Shown here: positions 13,051 through 25,900 of the stretch, piece after piece
How the letters are laid out: each line of letters begins with the position of its first letter
Position numbering within the stretch: position 1 is the first letter of the stretch
Assembly: GCF_000002425.4 (NCBI RefSeq)
Contig: NC_037254.1
Span: forward strand, 11,869,429 to 11,933,428
Length of the DNA stretch: 64,000 nt
Direction: 5' to 3'
Source: Physcomitrium patens
Taxonomy: Eukaryota; Streptophyta; Bryopsida; Funariales; Funariaceae
Notes under the pieces: generated by a model
What the model was told of the DNA's origin: nothing
Database searches by the model: none
The model's input: only the letters and a program-made list of their open reading frames with translations
Program-made: the position numbers and the translations under genes

Positions 13051-14452
13051 TATAATTTATTTTCAAGAATATTCATAAAGGTTTTTATATTTGAACAATA
13101 TTGGTAGTAAGATCTCATGTACAATCTTCTACCCACAATTAATTTTTCTCAAAGAAATTAAAAAAGAACCTCTGTTTTAATTGGTGAGAGTTTAATTTAA
13201 ATTTAACAAGTATTTATTTGAAATACAATCTTTGGGTAGTAAGGATTTTTTTTTTTTGATTGTGAATTGATAAGCTTTAGAAAATATTAGACTCTCTGAG
13301 ACCTTTCCATACAATGTTGACAACAAATTAGCAAGTGAGGTCAACTATAATCTCTACTTGGATGTCTTCTGCCAATAGAAAGTTTTTTTTTATTTATTTA
13401 TTTCTATTGATTGTAAGCAACAAGTCCAACTCAAAGCACGTCAAAAGCACATACCTGATCAATAAGAATCTCCCTTGATGACGCATATTCCGCTCCATTG
13501 CCGTATCACAGAAGGAGATTTTACCTTAGAAGTTTTAAATGAAAAAATCGACCTAGTTGCAAAAGTAATTAGAGAGGAGATAATTCAACTAGAATTATCG
13601 TAGTTCGATGAAACAGGTGCCACACTTGAATTCCAATTGTGTTCTACATTGCATCTCCAAACCCTCCTAGTCTTACAAGAGCTATGTTAGCCACCGACAT
13701 GCACCTTGTCGTTGTCAAAGTTTTGTACTCCTGTACAACCCACTCTAACCCTTGATATGGATTGCAAAAAACCAGCATTGTACGGAAGATGTTCTAATTT
13801 ACTTACGCCGCACCTCCAGTCGTAACATCACAAGTTTCAGCGCCTACAGAAAGAGGAGGATGGTAATCGATGTTAATGGTAATAAAAAGAATCGGTGAAT
13901 CTCCGATGGCACTCAACATTTTTGAGGCGTTGATGAAACCAGACAGGATGTCCATTATCATGGTAATCGACTCTCGTCTCCTTTGACAAAACTCACTGAT
14001 CATTCACATGCAAGGTTTTTTAAGACTTTTATAAAGAGCTCAGAACAAACAACAGCAAGGACATACTCTAGTAATTGCAACTCAACTTTCAGAATGACAC
14101 TAGCAAAAAATCAGGCTACTTCTGTAAGCGAGCAGCAACCTAAGAATCATGCCATTACAGTGTGGCAGTAGACTAAACGACTAAAGCGCCTGACTTCTAC
14201 GCCAAGCATCTGACTTCTACGCTCAAAGAAAGAAAATCCGAACTAGAAACCGCGGCCTTCTCCCCGTAACTGGTTCACTAGTCAGATGTTTGAGGTAAAG
14301 CACAAATCGGTAAACTAGCATAAACTTTTAACTACCTTTTGCTGTTGTGCCAGAGTTCATCACCGTTTCAACTGCTGGTTAAAGTGCAGTATACACAAAA
14401 CCTCTTCACACTAATGGAACTCCAGTGCACACGACATTGATGTTTAGAGAGT
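13048..14452. other. Intergenic DNA between convergent adaptin and PABP genes
   Basis: AT-rich at first, then mixed composition. Only short ORFs are present, the longest being a 66-codon frame on the - strand at 13803-14003 with no recognisable domain. A small tandem duplication of CTGACTTCTACGC lies at about 14189-14222. The right end should contain the PABP 3' UTR on the - strand. Confidence 0.5.
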
Positions 14453-15222
14453 TCATGCCGAGTTGCTAATGGAAAGATTCCCCAGCTCTTCAGTTGGAGC
14501 AGATGGAACAGCTTGAGCCATACGAAGGACTTCCATAGCTTCATTAACCTTGGCCTTCAAGGCTTCGGGCGACTCAATTAAGTGCAAAACTTCGGTTTGA
14601 TCCATCTCCAGAAGCATACCCGTCACTTTGCCAGCAAATTCATGCTCCAATTGGTCTACCAGAGGATAAAGTTGCTCACCGAGCATCTGAAGTTTTACAA
14701 GTGAACCAAAATTAAATATATGGAAGTACTCCTTAAAACGGCAAGTTGAAGAAATTAGTTCTACTACATTATAAAGCATTTTTCACAATAAATGAAGCGG
14801 TGAACAGGTCAAGAAACATACAGCGCGCTGTTGATCAGGTGGAGCAGACGCCAAGGCCGAAGCAAGCGCGCTGATGGGCAGGGGCTGCTGAGGAACACCA
14901 GAATCGACATTTGCTGCTGGCATACCCCCAATTTCCAAGGGAACAGGCAACATAACACCCATCATACCCTGAGGAGGAGGAGCTGTGCCATCAGAAGCGT
15001 TCCTCACATTAGGAGTGTAGCGGAAGTTGCGGTTACCACCTCGTTGGATCATCTGCAAATCAAACAACGGAATCAGATGAGCTAATCAGGAGAATTTCAT
15101 ACACAGCAACATCAAGAATACAGTAAGGCTATGAAATAAGAAGTACAACTATGCAACAAAACATGAACACAAAAGAGATGAAACTCTCCCACGTAATGCA
15201 GGAACAAGTACAAACCAAAATC

Positions 15223-15255
<33 letters not shown>

Positions 15256-17939
15256 AGAACATACTTGCTGTTGTGACTGCTGCTGTTGCTGCTGTGGTGC
15301 CCCACCACGCCTACCACCAGCCCGCTGTCCTTGCTGTCCCTGGCTTAATGAAACATTTGGATAACCAATGTAGTTCGGGATCTGAGCCCCACCAGGCCTC
15401 ATAATTTGTGGCGGATAGCCGAATGCGGCAGGCTACACGAAACGAAATGTCAAATTGTTACTTTCTTCTCACTTTAAAAAAAATCATCATTTCACATCGA
15501 AATACAACCAAAACTAGAACAGAAAACACTCGAGGCGATAAAAAGCTCCGGAGACATTGTACCTGAAGAGGAATGGGTCCAGAAGGATGTTGTCCATAAT
15601 AAGGCATCTGAGGACCCAGGCCCGGACCAGGATGGTACATTGGAAGACTTGTTGGAACGGTAGGGCCAACAGGAGTTCGCATCTGTGCAAAGGCTGCCTG
15701 CAGAGCGCAACCAATTGTTCGTACCAATAATTTACGAACGTTAAATACAACTATACTAGACTACAAGGGGAAAAAAAGAAATATATATATATCAAGCTGT
15801 TCATACCCAGAACTACAAAGATGTCAAGTGTTACCCACGACCTTACAAAACCAATCAAATCCACTTACTTGCAATCGTACCCTCCTCTCCTCCTTGCGCT
15901 GTGCCAAGGCTACATAGAGAGGCTTGCTCCCCACCATCTTGGTATTCATTTCAGTAACCTGAAAATTACCATTTCCTTTCAAAATCAGAACATACTCGGT
16001 CTATACAATGATAATCATATTTTTTTGAATTCAGAGATAGAGAAGATGTCCAAGATAGTATCGGATCTTAAGGTAAGAAGATATAATTGCGCGAGTTCCG
16101 TGTTTAGCAATACCCGTGGGCAAGATGAAACTTTCTACTCAGAGTTATTTACCTTGTTGAAGAACTGATATAACCTTTGATTCCGTTAGAACAGAGCAAC
16201 AATTTAAGATGTGGATCACAATGCTCATATAAAACATACCGCGCGAGTTGCCTCCTCTGGTGTAGAAAATGCAACGAATCCAGAGCCTCTGCTCTGACCC
16301 TGGGGATCTTTCATCACCTGAGGCATATTTGCACACGAGAAGGAAAACATTCAGAATACAATCTTAACACGACCAGCAAGGTAGAAGATTAGAAAAACCA
16401 GTGCATAAGAGAAACAAACACTAGACTAGACAGAAAATCTGCATTTAACCAATCAACCTACCTTGCAAGACGTGATAGTTCCGTACTCAGCGAACAGCTC
16501 CCTCAACTTCTCATCATCGACGGCATCATCTAAATTCTTGAGGTAAAGATTTACTCCTTGGTACTTCTCAATCCTCGACTTACGTTCCTGCTCAAACTTC
16601 GCCCTAAGCTCAGCTTCCCGCTCTGATTTTTTCTGTGCTCTTCCGACATACCACTCTTTTTCATCCTGCTTTTTGCCATTCAAGGCCTCAACAGCCTTGG
16701 CAGCATCGTCAGCAAGCTCGAAATTAACAAAACCGAAGCACTTCGACTTGCCTTCGTTATCCCTCATGACCACAGCACTGCTTATGGGCCCGTAAGCACC
16801 AAATACCTTCTTAAGCTCATCATCGGTTGTGTTCTCTCCAAGATTCTTCACATAAACATTGTTGAACTTGGAAACTCCACCTGATAGATCCCTTTCTTGA
16901 CGGCGAACGAAAGGCCCAACAAAGACTTGTTTATCATTTAAAAGCATTCCGTTAACTTTCTCGATAGCACTCTGAGCTGATTCTTCTTTCTCAAACTGGA
17001 CAAACCCATAACCCTTGGACTGACCAGAACTGTCAGTTGCCACCTTGCACGATAGGATTCCACCAAACGCAGAGAACGTATCATGAAGAGCTTTGTTGTC
17101 AATAGCCTTGTCTAAATTCTGCAGTGCAAACCCACGCAAGACTAGTGAGAAACCTTTGAACATACCATATTCAATTAACATACATACAAAATGTGCAAAA
17201 GCAAAAGTTATACAGAAAAATTAGAGAAATTAAAAATTGAATATGAAAGAAAGAAAGAATTCCAAATAATTAAAAAGAAAAAAGAAGATTGCAGATTGCC
17301 GGATAATAATCATAACCTGCGTGGAGAATGCTCGCTCACCTTAATGAAAATATTTGCTGCGCCACTCTTACGAAGGCTAGGATCCCTATGTGAGAACATG
17401 ATACGAATCGGTTTCCCGTTCACAGGAGTAAAGTTGAGCAACTCCAAGGCACGAGTGGCTGTCAAACACCCATAACATATCAAAATAAAATCCTCCATGT
17501 AGGGAGGTTAAAGCTTAAACAAGACATGGTTCAACATACCAGCAGAGCTGGACAGATGTTTTCCAGCTCTTATCATGGATAGTTCAATAGAATCCTGTTA
17601 GCAATATTACACCAAAAAAAATATTTACAAAAAAAGATACACTAGCAAACATAACACAAATAAGTACCCTATTTAGATATCCGGAATGATAAACTCCGTA
17701 GGCTTACCATCTTGAGCACTGTGGTAGTTGACGTATGCATACCCCAAAGAGCGCCTGGTGATGAGATCACGGCAGACTCGGATCGACACGACTGGCCCAG
17801 TTTGACTAAATATCTCGTATAACTGAGCTTCAGATACATTGTGCTCCAAATCACCAACGTAGACAGAAGTGGAGACGAACTGATTAGGTGCAGGGCCCCC
17901 GACGGCTGCCTGCTGAACTTGAACCTGTGTCTGAGCCAT
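14453..17939 (-). CDS. Cytoplasmic poly(A)-binding protein (four RRMs plus MLLE)
   Basis: Binds the mRNA poly(A) tail, bridges it to eIF4G and governs translation and decay. Nine exons on the - strand: 17939-17708, 17458-17340, 17118-16462, 16317-16240, 15958-15869, 15697-15563, 15432-15265, 15052-14822 and 14686-14453. They total 1,944 nt, or 647 aa, in phase throughout; this is the usual plant PABP length. RRM1 has RNP2 VYVGDL (27-32) and RNP1 [10 protein letters not shown] (63-72). RRM2 has IFIKNL (114-119) and KGYGFVQF (152-159). RRM3 has VYVKNL (205-210) and KCFGFVNF (243-250). RRM4 has LYLKNL (308-313) and RGSGFVAF (346-353). A Pro/Gly/Gln-rich linker with a Q-run spans about 400-565. 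The MLLE peptide-binding domain, with [10 protein letters not shown] at 590-599, closes the protein. Intron 1 contains a candidate 55-nt cassette exon, and intron 7 has a T29 run after its donor. Start is the first ATG before the conserved RRM1. Confidence 0.97.
15223..15251. repeat. Poly(A) run on + (U29 in the PABP transcript), intron 7
   Basis: Twenty-nine consecutive A on the + strand, which read as a U tract in PABP pre-mRNA beginning about 13 nt after the exon 7 donor (CAA|GTATGT). Confidence 0.95.
17540..17594 (-). other. Candidate 55-nt poison cassette exon in PABP intron 1
   Basis: On the - strand this segment is bounded by an acceptor (CTAACAG) and a good donor (GTATGT). It would leave two normal-sized introns of 113 and 81 nt. 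Included, it puts a TGA in frame within four codons of the upstream junction and also shifts frame, so it could only act as an NMD-type exon. This is sequence inference; no transcript evidence is available here. Confidence 0.3.
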
Positions 17940-18408
17940 GATTGCTAATCACACAAAGATCCGTTTCCGGATCGAGCGGGACAATAATAACCTGAGTAAA
18001 AATCTACCGAAGATCTTTGAAAGGTTCAGGAAGGCTAAGAAATTGGGTTCGCCTCTCCCGCAGAGCAAAGGTTTGAGTTCTAGGTTTCAAGGTTTTTCTT
18101 CGGTCAAATTATGCTCCCTGCCAAAGTATTCTGAGAAACAAGAACAACAACGACACAAACACACCGCAGTTCAATCTCCCTGCACACTCACGCTCAATAC
18201 GAAATAACCATACCTCAACACTCTAAACCTCACAATCGAACGCCAAAACCCTAAACACAAACCAGTTTGACCTGATCCCACACAGCACACAAACGGCACC
18301 ACGGAACTCCAGCCAATCAATTCTTCCTCACTCTAATCAAAAGGAACGAAGCAAGCAGCAGCAGCGCACCTTGACCAACGAAGGGAGAGGCCTGAAAGAC
18401 GCCCGATG
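17940..18408 (-). promoter_or_regulatory. PABP 5' UTR region, probably containing a leader intron
   Basis: Upstream of the PABP ATG on the - strand. A donor-like GTTGAG|GTATGG at about 18216 and an acceptor-like TTTACTCAG at about 17990 suggest an intron in the leader of roughly 220 nt. No upstream coding region is credible. Confidence 0.4.
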
Positions 18409-18436
18409 TTTTTTTTTTTTTTTTTTTTTTTTTTTT
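18409..18436 (-). promoter_or_regulatory. A28 tract in PABP leader or promoter
   Basis: Twenty-eight consecutive T on +, that is A28 on the PABP sense strand, about 470 bp upstream of the ATG. If transcribed, it is long enough to bind PABP itself; oligo(A) in the animal PABPC1 5' UTR is the known autoregulatory site. If not transcribed, it could be a poly(dA:dT) promoter element. The transcription start decides between these. Confidence 0.45.
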
Positions 18437-19140
18437 CTGTTCCTGTGTGTGTTATCACCACCTGCTGTCACTGCCGCACTTGATGCGACTGTGAACTCGA
18501 TTGATTCAAAAAATAATTGACAACAAGAGTGGGATGAGGAGAGCTTAGCCCTGCGTGCGGCCGAGCCTCATCACGTCCCGTGCGAAAGCATGAGTGCCGA
18601 ACAGGCAAGGCCGGGGCCAGCGCCTGCTGCTGCAACTCACTCACTCACTCAAAAACAAAGAGGAGCGGGGGAGTGAGTGCGGCGGGAACTAAAAGAGAAA
18701 GAGAGGTGCTAAAACGACAATTAAAGAAAGGGGGAATAGGGGAACCTCACGTCCCCATCGCATACCAGTGAGGGGGGGGGGGGCTTGCTGTTCTGCCATT
18801 CCCCCCCCATTAGCTCCCCATCACCGAGCACGCCGGGTATCACACCGGTCGCTGTAAATCAGGGTATCAACTGACAGCGACTGAGTCGGGGCGGGAGTTG
18901 GGAACTCTCTTTTTGTCCGGCAGACTGAGTCCCATCGTGGCAGTCCATGAGGCCACCATGGCAGTGTGTCGCATTCGTGACTCCGCATGCGCATTGCCAC
19001 CGTGGAATCCAGGTGGCGGCTCCCTACTTTGTCATTTTTCTCCTGTTTTTCTACTTTTTTTTTGTCCTTAATGTGATTAGAGGGCTGTTGTCTACGGTCC
19101 AAAATGACATGAAGCTTCCATTTTTCTTTTTTTCTTTGCT
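18437..19140. other. GC-moderate upstream region of the PABP gene
   Basis: Presumed promoter side of the PABP gene. It contains a G12 run at 18772-18783 and a CT/AG-rich stretch near 18640-18720. Short ORFs on both strands lack recognisable domains. Confidence 0.35.
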
Positions 19141-19412
19141 ATGAATTTTTAGAGGGGAATCAAAAGTGAGTGGAATGAATTATGTAGCACATATGACATC
19201 TGCAAACTTAATCATGAAATATAGTGTACAATAATACAATAAACATTCTGAAATTGTTCAGATTTCCTGTAAGACTAAGTTAACTTTTGAATTTTCATTC
19301 TTCAATATTCACTTTGTACAGTATGTATGTGACTTATTTTGAGGATATGATGATTCAACACAGAATGTGTTTGAAAAAATATATATTTTCAAGGCATTGA
19401 GCTTTTGTCAAT

Positions 19413-19450
<38 letters not shown>

Positions 19451-19478
19451 TTATTTATTTATTTATGAACATATATAT

Positions 19479-19524
19479 CTATATGTTCATATATATATAT
19501 ATATATATATATATGAACATATAG
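19479..19524. repeat. Perfect 46-bp palindrome
   Basis: CTATATGTTCAT, a TA core, and ATGAACATATAG form a perfect inverted repeat centred on about 19501/19502. It could extrude as a cruciform or mark a replication-slippage product. Confidence 0.85.
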
Positions 19525-21109
19525 ATTGTACTCCAGTATTATTCATTGATTTTCAATCCTCAATAACTACTTTAAGACGATCTTTGCATTACTATTTTCA
19601 GAGCCAATTATCTTTAAAATATGACTGTGCTTTGAATATTGTGCTTTAAAAATCAATGAAAAAATATGTATTTTACTAACTTTATGAAATAACATACTGT
19701 ATTTATTAGTTTTTACTACATATTACTAATTTAAACCATGTTTTTACTATTTCAGAAAGAATTTAATATATGTTAATCACAACAATTAATTTGAAATGTT
19801 GCTCATGCACAAAACGTACATGTTTTTATAAATCATATGACTGTAAATGGCCTTTTGTGATCATATGGCTGTAAACGGCCTCTCACACAAAAAAATTATG
19901 GTTGCAAAACTTCAATAAATATATATATATATATATATATATTTCATAGAACTCTTTCCCATGGAATCATCTGTATAAAGTCGTTCACAGACATATGTAT
20001 ATATAAGTAAATAAATAAATAAATAAATAAACATATATGTATAATTACATATATGCTTAGAAATTGATTAAATTCAATGTTTGTGGCAATTCAATATTAT
20101 TTTTAATTATGCTAAAAATGAATTTTTGCATTAAAAATACATCTTGCAAAATTTAGTTACAGTACACACACACACACATATATTAAAAATTACACTTATA
20201 TAGATTAATTTATGGTTATTTCAAAAGATTAATTTTTAGTTTTTTTAAAAATTATAACAGTAATAAAATGAAGACATGTAAAATTTACACAACTAGTTTT
20301 TCTAACTAAAATTAATATAAGTATATACAGTTAACTTAAACATAAACTTTTATAGTAGGATTATTAATAAAATTTAAAAATAATTAAATACAATAATTTA
20401 AAACTACAGTTAAAAATATACACAAACTTAATTTTAGTAAATCATAAAAAAATAAAAACCAATAATAACTTCAGGATTTTTATATAAAATATTTTTTAAA
20501 ATATGCAAAATAACCGATTGACTGATTGGTGTATATATATGTATATTTACAGAATTGGATGTTTTCCTAAGCTAAAAGAAGATATTTAATGTCAAAACAT
20601 ATAAAGTGAAGAATAAAAAATGTCATAAATATAAATAATTTGGACATTTTAAAAGACTATTACATCAATGATGTGTAGTCAAAGGTAAAAGTCTAACTGA
20701 ATAGTTTACATTATTTATACAAAACAAAATATTAGTAGAAACTTCTTTTATAATTGATTGATATAAGAAATTATTTTTTAAATATATTTTTTAGACTTTT
20801 CTAAGTATTAAGTTAAAATTAATTGTTAAAAATAAAATAGTATAAAAAATAATAACAAATTCTCAACTTTTATTTTACAAAAAAATACTAGAGAAATTAT
20901 AGATATATTTTGGATATCCATAAAACATTTTACATTGAATTAGAAGATGATTTTTTAAAATTCTAAGAGTTGTGTTTCTCTAGAAAAAAGATAATAAACA
21001 TAAAGAAATAAGTCATATAAGTACTATTGGTATTCTTAAAATATTTTAAATTTCAGTTAAATATGAAAAACACAAAAAAGAGCAAATAGAAAAATACAAA
21101 ACAAAAAAA

Positions 21110-21141
<32 letters not shown>

Positions 21142-22395
21142 ATTTAAAACAAAATAAAGCTATACTAATAATTCTAAGATTCTAGTGTTAAATGATGTCT
21201 ATTTTATCTCATTTAGATAATTATTTGTAGACACAAAAATAATTTAAATAAATTTTAAATCCTTTCAACTTTATATATCACTAAAAGCATATTGATGTTA
21301 TATTATCCATTTTAATATTTAATTTATATTTTATAAATATAATAATTAAAAAATAAATAAAATAACTACAAATATTATCTTTAATTATAGATTTATTAAT
21401 AGTATGTATATACATACATATTTGCAATATAGTTTTAAGTTTTATAAATTAAAAAATTAATATATATTATCTTATAATTTTATAATATATATAATATATT
21501 ATAAAAAAAGATAAATATAAGATAAATGCCATTATATACACAACCAAAACAATAATAACTTCTTTTAAATACAATAGTATAAGATTATGTACAAAGTCTT
21601 AATGTATAGCCACAATTTATGATGTATATTGTGGTAATTTATACCATTATGATTAATTCAAATTTTAGTGTAAAATATTATATAATATTTAATTAAATAC
21701 ATTCAAGTATTATTTGTAAGATATTTTTTGAACTAAAATATAATATTAAAGACTAATTTTATGTCTAGTTTTTGTGAAGATAAATATATATATATATATA
21801 TAATTTATTTCTATAAATTTATTAAAATGTTGTAAAGAGAAAATTTTAAGAAAGATATATAAACAAGTGAAAAAAATATCAAAGAAAGATGACGAAATAA
21901 TAATAAGAAAGTATGTATATTAAAGAAAAAGTTGTAATGGCTATTGCCAAAGACTAGAAAACTAGAAACTTTTAAAACTGGACTAGAAACAAAAAAGGAG
22001 ATTACAAGAATAAAGAAGGCTTCACTCTTGCTTCCACATATAATATCTATCTAAAAGCTATGTAGTGATATTTTACAAGACCTCCAATACGTGTCCAATT
22101 TGCAAGACACATTTCTTAACTTGCAAAGTAAGTTTCATATACATATGCCATATGGTTAACTTTTACCACAAGCTATCAATATGTAGAACATATGTCTAAT
22201 TTGTTGGCTAAGCACTCAATCTATCAATCACCTTTAGACATGTATAAAGGTGAAACTAAATCTTTGAATCTTTTAGGATGCTTCTCTACAAGATATTATT
22301 AAACTTATTTACTTCTAATTATTCATATTATCTAGATAAATATTAACATAAATATTTATGTCTACAAAAAAATACATGGCTTTAAAATATATTTT

Positions 22396-22397
<2 letters not shown>

Positions 22398-22465
<68 letters not shown>
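22398..22465. repeat. Long (TA)n microsatellite
   Basis: About 34 uninterrupted TA units, the longest such tract in the window. Confidence 0.95.
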
Positions 22466-22468
<3 letters not shown>

Positions 22469-23298
22469 CTTAAGGTTACTTTATTTTAAGCTTTAGTTCC
22501 AAATTTCACAAAATATTACATTTGCAATTGTAATTTTTTTCTTACATCATATTAGATGTTATTGATCTTTTAATTCTAAAATTTATTTTTATTAAAAAAC
22601 ATATATATATATATTTATATTAATTAATTATAATTTAAAGAAAAAATCTATAAATATTTATTTATAATTTATAAATTAAAATTGAATAATAAACTATCAT
22701 TAATTTTTTTCTTAAATTAAATATTTATATATATTTTAAATAATTAAAATAATAAACTAAATAACTATATTTTATTTAATAATTATAAAAACTATATTGT
22801 ATTTATTTATTTATAATTTTTTATTAATAATTATTAATTATTAATTTTGGTTCATTGATTTACTTAATACTTATATTAATAAATATCTACATTACTTAAA
22901 TAAGCATAGGTATATAGAAGTAAACATAAACATATTAGGTAGATAACATCTTTTTGTAAGAAACTTCAAAGAAATTTTAGAAATGTGTATTAGTTTATTA
23001 AATCTATATAAATATGCTATATATTATTATAAGTTGTCTCATAAGTTTTTTAGTTTTTGAAGTTGCATTAAAAGTAATCTACAACTTGATGCTTAAGCCA
23101 CAAGTTTCTTGGTCTTTAAGAAGTTTCTACAAGGCCTTTTGTGGCTACTATGCATGAAAGCAAGATTAATACTATCCTTAGACTTGCCCACATCATTGTT
23201 GTATTTTAGTCTTAATTTTAGACTTCCTAAATTCTTTGTATTTAGTAATGACTATTTTAGTTCTTTTGAATTTTATATCATACATATGAATATATATA

Positions 23299-23485
23299 GA
23301 AATTATATTAAAATAATCTAAACATGTACTAAATTGATCCATCCATCATTATTAATTTTTAACCCACCCATCACCCATTGTTTCATTGATTTTTGACCAA
23401 TGCAAATCTGGCAATAGAGAATTTTTTTTTAATGATATTTAGAATGGATGGATCAATTTAGTAAATGCTTGGATAAATTTAATAA

Positions 23486-23490
<5 letters not shown>
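23299..23490. mobile_element. MITE copy A (192 bp, inverted termini)
   Basis: Non-autonomous inverted-repeat element. Each end carries ACTAAATTGATCCATCCAT in opposite orientation, preceded outwardly by related sequence (GGAGATTATTAAATTTATCC on the right end). Reverse-complemented, its interior aligns with copy D (48850-49027), including CATTCTAAATAT versus CATCCTAACTAT and TTGCATTGGTCAAAAATCAA versus CTGCACTGGTTGAAAACCAA. The left flank is (TA)n; the right flank is (CT)n then (TA)n. There is no coding capacity. Confidence 0.75.

Positions 23491-23544
<54 letters not shown>
23491..23544. repeat. (CT)n(TA)n compound microsatellite
   Basis: About 13 CT units followed by about 14 TA units, abutting the right end of MITE copy A. 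Confidence 0.9.
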
Positions 23545-23547
<3 letters not shown>

Positions 23548-24549
23548 TTTATTTTCTTTCATTTATTTCAAATGACACATGAATATATTATCTTCTAAAG
23601 TTTTATATTTATGTCCTTGGTAATTTGATAAGACTAACATTTATCATATTAAAGCTTAATTTTTTTGAAAGAAGGTAGATTATTCTTTTTCACTTTAAAT
23701 CATCAAAGTTTTTAGAAGTTATTAGTTATTCATCTTTAAAATTATGTTTTTTTTATTATACTACTTTTTTCTTTTGTTTTTTGATGTAGGAATTATTAAA
23801 ATTTTATAATTATGACAGATTTGTAAAAAGTATAGAATGTCATAAAACATACGCATGAAAAAATGTGAGATTTGATGCTATACATCAATTATGTACACTG
23901 TAACAATTAACATTAAGATTGATTAACCAAAAAGATGTAAACATGCCATACACTTCTCCAATAATTATACTATCTAAAGTAACTCATGTAAATACAATTG
24001 CACCAACTAAAAAACCAATAGTTGCTCTTCTAAAGAAATTTAATAGTTCTACATATAAGTTTTGAGGATTTATCAATCTAGTGCAATATTTTCTTCAACT
24101 CCAACATCTTAATTATATGATCTAAACATCTCATATTACATTTATTAATACATGTATTTCAATTTTGACAACTAATAATTGATGTCAATTATATTAATGT
24201 TAGAATTATCACTTAATTTCTTCATAGAGTATAATATTATTAAAACTTAAACTTTGAGTCAAGCTACTAAATTTGAAATTACATTCAACAATTGACTTTT
24301 GGAATTTTGATTAAAAAGGCATATCTTGACACCTTGATGCTTTTATATTTTTATTGAAAATACTTTTATCAACCAAGATATTCAACAAAATATAAAAGAT
24401 ATAAAGAAGAACATTATTTTTAATAAATTATCTGTAATATAAGAAAAAACATATTACCAACAATAAGGCTTGTACTTATGTTACTGAAAAACAAAACATG
24501 TTATTGAATATTGACCTAAAAAGAGATAAAACTATAAAAAGTATATTTC

Positions 24550-24586
<37 letters not shown>

Positions 24587-25900
24587 ACAAATTTGTTGAA
24601 TAACATAAATGATTGTACAATTCGATTCTTATACTATATCATTTTCTGAAGGCTTTGCATCATCTTTTTATCATTTGCTTGTTTTTTTTAGTGAAAGTTA
24701 ATTTGAGATCTAAAAATTCCATAATTTCTTCCTTTGTTTTGTTAGAATTTAGTGCCTTTGCTTATTTTCTTGATAATGTTTTTCTAAAGTGTCATGAGAT
24801 ATTGTCAATGAAAAGAATCAAAATTATACATATAAAATTTATAAATAGAGGATTTTTGTCTTTAAAAAACATCATTAGTAAAATCTTAACAACTAAAGTA
24901 ATTATAAAAGATTATAATAGTTCAGTAATAATTAATATTATAAAGTCTCTATTTAATCTTGTTATTTTAGGATCATTGTGTAAACAAAACATAACCCTCA
25001 AATATACTAAATACCTTGTCATCTTAAATTTTCTCTTGTCTTATTCAAGAAAAGACCAAAGTAAAAAAATTATCTCACATCTAAAAAAATCGGATTTCTA
25101 TTTGTGCAAGTAAGGCATTTATACAAGCTGCAAAAGAAGGAGATTTTTTTCTCATTTATTTAGCACCAAGTCCTCATCTAAGTAGAAGTAACTATAAAAT
25201 CACAAAACAATGTAAAGAGTATGAAGATGTATTTGAGAAGAAAAGTAAGAAAAGGAGGAGGAGATGAAATGATGAAAAGAAGATTGAATTCTTAAGATGA
25301 TGTATTTTTAGAGAGAGTACATTTTTTTTTTTTTTTTTTTTTTTTCCTAACTTTTCCCTTAAAATTGATTGGGGGATGTTCCTACCTAAAATTTAATTAA
25401 TTGAATTAATCATTTAAATAATTATTTTTATTTTTATAATTAGTAGATTTTGATAATTAATATGTTTTTTTTTTTTTTTTTTTTTTTTATATAATGGATG
25501 ATGTTAATTAGCAGGAAGTCAATTATATACAAGCTTGTATCATAATCCAAAAGCTTGCATTTTATAAGTACATGATTATAATCAATGGATATAATTACCT
25601 CAATATTTACCATAATTGTTCAAAGAAGCATGAACAGAAGACATATACAATTATATACATTATAGAAAAAGAATTTTCCAAAGGAAGAAATATTGATATT
25701 CTTTATAAATCATCTTCAAATCTTATAACAATTTTTTGCTTATAAATTAAATATTGACATTCAGTTGATGTAGGAATTGAAGTTCTTGGTATAAAAATAA
25801 AAACAAAATCCTACGATTCATACTAATTCAATATCTGACATAGCCTCCTTCACACATACCCAACTCCATGTTCAATTGTTTTTTTTAAAAAAAAAACCCA

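Larger units (their letters stand above)
19141..25900. other. AT-rich desert with microsatellites and one MITE
   Basis: Nearly 7 kb of very AT-rich DNA. ORFs here, the longest being 24613-25113 (+), have the Ile/Leu/Phe/Lys/Asn composition expected of random AT-rich sequence. Besides the MITE at 23299-23490, it holds (TA)n tracts at 19414-19446, 19919-19942, 22398-22465 and about 24551-24581, an (AAAAC)n tract near 21105-21141, and T-runs at 25321-25345 and 25467-25488. No retroelement domains were found. Confidence 0.65.

Noticed and set aside
24613-25113. 166-codon + strand ORF in the AT-rich desert
   Set aside because: Ile/Leu/Phe/Lys/Asn-dominated translation typical of random AT-rich DNA; no domain and no promoter context.
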